Source: Roseburia sp. CAG:303
Lineage (GTDB): Bacteria > Bacillota > Clostridia > Lachnospirales > Lachnospiraceae
Length of the DNA: 26,085 bases
Assembly: GCA_000437755.1 (NCBI GenBank)
Contig: FR900177.1
Span: 37,617-63,701, forward strand
Reading direction: 5' to 3'
Shown here: one piece after another, positions 23,108 through 26,085 of the stretch
Position numbering within the stretch: position 1 is the stretch's first letter
How the letters are laid out: each line of letters starts with the position of its first letter
Translations under genes and position numbers: made by a program
The notes under the pieces: generated by a model
The model's database searches: none
The model's input: only the letters and a program-made list of their open reading frames with translations
What the model was told of the DNA's origin: nothing

Positions 23108-23911
23108 TTATTCTGCCTGTGGTATTTTCTTATCCATTTTCAGAATATGATTTGACAGCCATTTTAACAGATAATCAATTAATTCTTCCAGATATTCTTC
23201 CTGATTATCATCAATCTCCCGCAAATCAATCTTCTTAATCTTGTCTACAAATGCCTCATGCGCTCTTTTCTGCACTTCAATCCGCTTATAGCCGATCCGC
23301 TCCATGTAATCTTCTTCATCCTTAAAATGTCTCTCGGTATACTCCTGTAATTCATGAAGAATTCTCATAATCTCATCGTATTTATCATGTAAAAACTGTG
23401 CATGGATAATGTCATTCGTTTCACGGATAATATCAAACAGTTTCTTATGTTCGTCATCGATTAGTTCGATTCCGGTCCAATATTCTTCCGTAAATGCAAA
23501 TGGATCTTTTTCCACTCCGCTTCCCAGTTTTCCAATCATGATATCACTTCCGAGAATATGATGGTACAGCCATCTTGCCAGAAACTCCAGCAAATCGGAA
23601 ATAATCTTTTTCGCTTCTTCCTCATCTGCATCTTCCAGCGAAATTTGCTCTATTTTCTTTCGAAATTCCGCATGCTCTGTCTTCTGCATCTCCAGCTCCG
23701 GATCATTCGTCTTTTCCATGTACTGTTCTTCATGTGCAAAATGAACCTGTGCATATTCCTTTAACTTCTTAACCAGATTCTTTGCACTGGCAACTGAACC
23801 ATGCTTCTCCTGCAAAAGCTTCTGTGTCTCATTTATCATCTCAAATAATCTTCGATGTTCCTCATCAATCTGCGTAATGCCAACCATGCAATCTTCTGTA
23901 AACTGATACAT
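23108..23911 (-). CDS. Tandem bacteriohemerythrin (two hemerythrin domains)
   Basis: A protein of 267 residues with two hemerythrin four-helix bundles. They bind a di-iron centre that carries or senses oxygen and are common in anaerobes. Numbering from two codons upstream of the start: domain 1 has H21, HFAHE (H59, E63), H82 and HILGSD (H120, D125); domain 2 has H157, HFKDE (H197, E201), H220 and HILKMD (H257, D262). In both, the first His of the usual HxxxH pair is Gln (Q78 and Q216). The start is set at ATG 23909-23911, with AAGGAG 7 bases upstream; the TTG two codons earlier touches the ribosome binding site. It follows the beta-galactosidase gene by 38 bases with no terminator between. 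Confidence 0.88.
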   Translation of the reverse strand: MYQFTEDCMVGITQIDEEHRRLFEMINETQKLLQEKHGSVASAKNLVKKLKEYAQVHFAHEEQYMEKTNDPELEMQKTEHAEFRKKIEQISLEDADEEEAKKIISDLLEFLARWLYHHILGSDIMIGKLGSGVEKDPFAFTEEYWTGIELIDDEHKKLFDIIRETNDIIHAQFLHDKYDEIMRILHELQEYTERHFKDEEDYMERIGYKRIEVQKRAHEAFVDKIKKIDLREIDDNQEEYLEELIDYLLKWLSNHILKMDKKIPQAE

Positions 23912-23949
23912 ATCCAATCTCCTTATATGTTTTTCCTCTGTACAGAGTT

Positions 23950-26007
23950 TTATTTCCGTTCTATTTCAATAACATCATATCCATATTTATCAAGTACAAT
24001 TTCTTCCTGTGCCTGTCCGGATAACAGACTTGTTCCTTCTGTTGTTAAAACTATATTCTGTTCTTTTTCGCTATAATTCATCAGGAATAAATAATCTTTT
24101 TTGTCGCCGCAGCGTCTGGTAACAGACACACCGTCCGGTATCTCTTCTACCGGTGGTTTTGTAAGTCCCAGCTCGTTTGCAAGTTTCCGGTAAAAATCTT
24201 CCAGAAATGCATCTTCTGTCCGGGTTGCAATGTAATAACAACTGCCTTTTCCATAGGTATGCTTTGTCACTGCTGCCATTCCCTGATAAAAATCGCTTCC
24301 ATAAACAGCCAGTACCTCAGTATCCACCTGCGGATGAATAATCTCGCAAAAATCCTTACATTCATAGGATGCCTTTGAAAATCCGTTCTGTCCGTCCGCG
24401 ATTTCGATGGTATTCCGGTCAGTATCATATAACGGATCTACTTCTTCCATCCAGATTCCCGCTATATCCATCAGTCCATTTCCTGGAAATCCACCCGTAA
24501 AGCAGAGATCTGACTCATCAACATTTCCGGTACAGTAAGTAAATACCACGGTTCCGCCATTTTCCACATAAGTGCGGATATTTTCTGCGACATCCGGTTT
24601 TAACATATAAAGCATTGGAGCTACAACCAGTTTATACTGTGAAAAATCCTGATTCATATCATTAACATCCGTAGAAATACCCATGTTCCAGAATGGTCTG
24701 TGGTGCTTCTTGCAGGTCTGCTCATAATTTCTTCTGTCATTGAGTCCCTGCAGATTGTCAATCGCCCAGCGGTTGTCCCAGTCATAGATAACTGCTACTT
24801 CCGTTTCCGGATAAGTACCGACGATTTTATCCATCTTTTCCAGATTTTCGCCCAGTTTTGCTACCTCACGAAATACCCTGGTATCTTCTTTTCCATAATG
24901 GTCCACAACCGCTCCGTGGAACTTTTCACTTGCCCCGCGGCCCTTTCTCCACTGGAAATACTGTACACTGTCAGAACCATGTGCCACTGCCTGAACAGAC
25001 ACAAGTTCATGTACACCCGGCCGTTTCAACTTACACACTCTTTGCCAGTTTACCTGACTCGGTGCACTCTCCATTAACAGGAATGGTCTGTGTTTCAGGG
25101 AACGGTTCAAATCATGCAGAAATGCAGTCTTCGCCGCAGTATCCGCAAAACTTTCATAATCATTATGCCAGTCCGGATAACTGTCCCACGAAACGACGTC
25201 TATGTATTTTGACAGATACCACTGGTCAAATCCCGGAAATGTTCCCATCAGATTGGTCGTAACCGGTATATCCGGTGTAATTTCTTTCAGTGGTGCAATC
25301 TCATTTTTCATAAAATCGGTTGTCTGATAAGTGACAAATCTTAACCAGTCAAGATTTAATCCGTGAATTTCTCTTTCTCCATGCGGGCATGGCGACTCAA
25401 TTTCCTCAAACCGTGAAAATTCATGACTCCAGAACCTTGTCCACCATTTGCTGTTTAATTCATGAATATCATCGTGGTAGCGTTCTCTCAGCCAGTCACG
25501 GAATGCCTCCTGACACAGCGGACAGTGACATTCCCCGCCATATTCATTGGACACATGCCAGAGTTTGAGTGCTTTTCTCTTTCCATACCGTTCTGCCAGC
25601 ATACGGTTCATCTGTGCCGTCTTTTTCCTGTAATAAGGCGATGTATAACAATGATTGTGACGTTCCCCATGAAGATTTCTTACACGGTCTGCATTCATTC
25701 TCAATACTTCCGGATGATTTCTGTCCATCCATGCCGGTCTTGCTCCGGATGGTGTGGCAAGAAATGCACCGATGCCATTTGCCTCCAGACGGTCAAATAA
25801 TTCATCCAGCCATTCAAATGTATACACACCTTCTTCCGGCTCCAATGCTTTCCATGCAAAAATGCCAATCGACACAACATTGACATGTGCCAGTTTCATC
25901 AGTCTTACATCTTCCTTTAATACCTCCGGCACTTCCAGCCACTGATCCGGATTGTAATCCCCGCCATGCATGATATGCGGCATATCCTTGATAATAGGTT
26001 CAAACAT
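23950..26007 (-). CDS. GH42 family beta-galactosidase
   Basis: A 685-residue glycoside hydrolase of family 42, which cleaves terminal beta-galactosides with retention. Motifs: HGGDYNPDQW at 14-23; acid/base E155 in WHVSNEYG; nucleophile E313 in LMESAPSQVNW; and a cysteine cluster C120, C160, C162, C165 matching the structural zinc site of many GH42 enzymes. The C-terminal parts (about 390-600 and 600-685) fit the trimerisation and small beta domains, and full length is normal. No signal peptide is present, so it acts inside the cell, probably on imported galacto-oligosaccharides. ATG start with AGGAGA 6 bases upstream and its own promoter. The hemerythrin gene follows 38 bases later. No transporter or regulator is within the window to fix the natural substrate. 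Confidence 0.95.
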   Translation of the reverse strand: MFEPIIKDMPHIMHGGDYNPDQWLEVPEVLKEDVRLMKLAHVNVVSIGIFAWKALEPEEGVYTFEWLDELFDRLEANGIGAFLATPSGARPAWMDRNHPEVLRMNADRVRNLHGERHNHCYTSPYYRKKTAQMNRMLAERYGKRKALKLWHVSNEYGGECHCPLCQEAFRDWLRERYHDDIHELNSKWWTRFWSHEFSRFEEIESPCPHGEREIHGLNLDWLRFVTYQTTDFMKNEIAPLKEITPDIPVTTNLMGTFPGFDQWYLSKYIDVVSWDSYPDWHNDYESFADTAAKTAFLHDLNRSLKHRPFLLMESAPSQVNWQRVCKLKRPGVHELVSVQAVAHGSDSVQYFQWRKGRGASEKFHGAVVDHYGKEDTRVFREVAKLGENLEKMDKIVGTYPETEVAVIYDWDNRWAIDNLQGLNDRRNYEQTCKKHHRPFWNMGISTDVNDMNQDFSQYKLVVAPMLYMLKPDVAENIRTYVENGGTVVFTYCTGNVDESDLCFTGGFPGNGLMDIAGIWMEEVDPLYDTDRNTIEIADGQNGFSKASYECKDFCEIIHPQVDTEVLAVYGSDFYQGMAAVTKHTYGKGSCYYIATRTEDAFLEDFYRKLANELGLTKPPVEEIPDGVSVTRRCGDKKDYLFLMNYSEKEQNIVLTTEGTSLLSGQAQEEIVLDKYGYDVIEIERK

Positions 26008-26054
26008 AGATAATCTCCTCTCTCCTGTGTTATTTCAGGTCAGACTCTTTTATT

Positions 26055-26083
26055 ATTTTACCATGTTCATGCCGATATCTCAA
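26055..26083 (-). promoter_or_regulatory. Promoter of the GH42 beta-galactosidase gene
   Basis: On the minus strand TTGAGA (26078-26083), 17 bases, then TAAAAT (26055-26060) preceded by TGG, an extended -10. The leader is about 40 bases. CATG-TT-CATG lies in the spacer (26061-26070) and could be a small operator, though with only 4-base arms this is weak. Confidence 0.75.
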
Positions 26084-26085
26084 CA

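Noticed and set aside
23936..23947. Palindrome CTCTGTACAGAG between the beta-galactosidase and hemerythrin genes
   Set aside because: Too short for a terminator and not followed by T on the coding strand; a protein site cannot be argued from one copy.

Overview
The window looks like a chromosomal segment of a low-to-moderate-GC anaerobic Firmicute, most likely a member of the Lachnospiraceae (Clostridia). Reasons: strong AGGAGG-type ribosome binding sites throughout; a ZTP riboswitch in front of an archaeal-type IMP cyclohydrolase and a stand-alone AICAR transformylase; a DUF6465-type protein with AT-hook-like ends; a tandem hemerythrin; two VanZ-family proteins; and a GldA/GldF/GldG-like ABC cassette with a DUF4340 partner. 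The genus cannot be fixed from this. Nearly all genes lie on the minus strand; the exceptions are a marR-MATE pair and a tRNA-Thr.

Layout, left to right. (1) 1-1746, minus: a signalling operon of an uncharacterised protein, a response regulator with a degenerate N-terminal receiver-like domain, and a PocR-domain sensor cut by the window edge. (2) 1904-3783, plus: a MarR regulator and a MATE efflux pump behind a promoter carrying two palindromic operators. (3) 3834-5968, minus: an AT-rich two-gene island, an OLD/AAA-type ATPase overlapping a protein with a PD-(D/E)xK-like motif. It is a candidate defence system and the most novel item in the window. (4) 6062-10317, minus: a four-gene ABC cassette (ATPase, permease, GldG-like, DUF4340). 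(5) 10426-10597, plus: tRNA-Thr(GGT) with its own promoter and a terminator. (6) 10578-14640, minus: a heterodimeric ABC exporter with one degenerate ATP site, followed by a VanZ protein. (7) 14669-15243: the DUF6465-type gene with its promoter and terminator. (8) 15273-19451, minus: an operon of VanZ, a class I aminotransferase, a HisC-like aminotransferase, a DUF368/PopT-type lipid carrier translocase and a membrane-anchored Mrr-like nuclease, all overlapping or nearly so. (9) 19460-23093, minus: ZTP riboswitch, purO, AICAR transformylase and an AlsT-type sodium:amino acid symporter. (10) 23108-26083, minus: a GH42 beta-galactosidase and a tandem hemerythrin.

How the parts work together. 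In the purine block the riboswitch senses ZMP/ZTP, and ZMP (AICAR ribotide) is the substrate of the transformylase it controls; the transformylase product is the substrate of the cyclohydrolase. The marR-MATE pair reads as a self-repressing, drug-inducible efflux unit. The ABC exporter genes complement each other at the active site: one supplies the canonical Walker/H-loop residues, the other the canonical signature. No intergenic stretch exceeds 300 bases, and no CRISPR array, insertion sequence, prophage gene or origin was seen.
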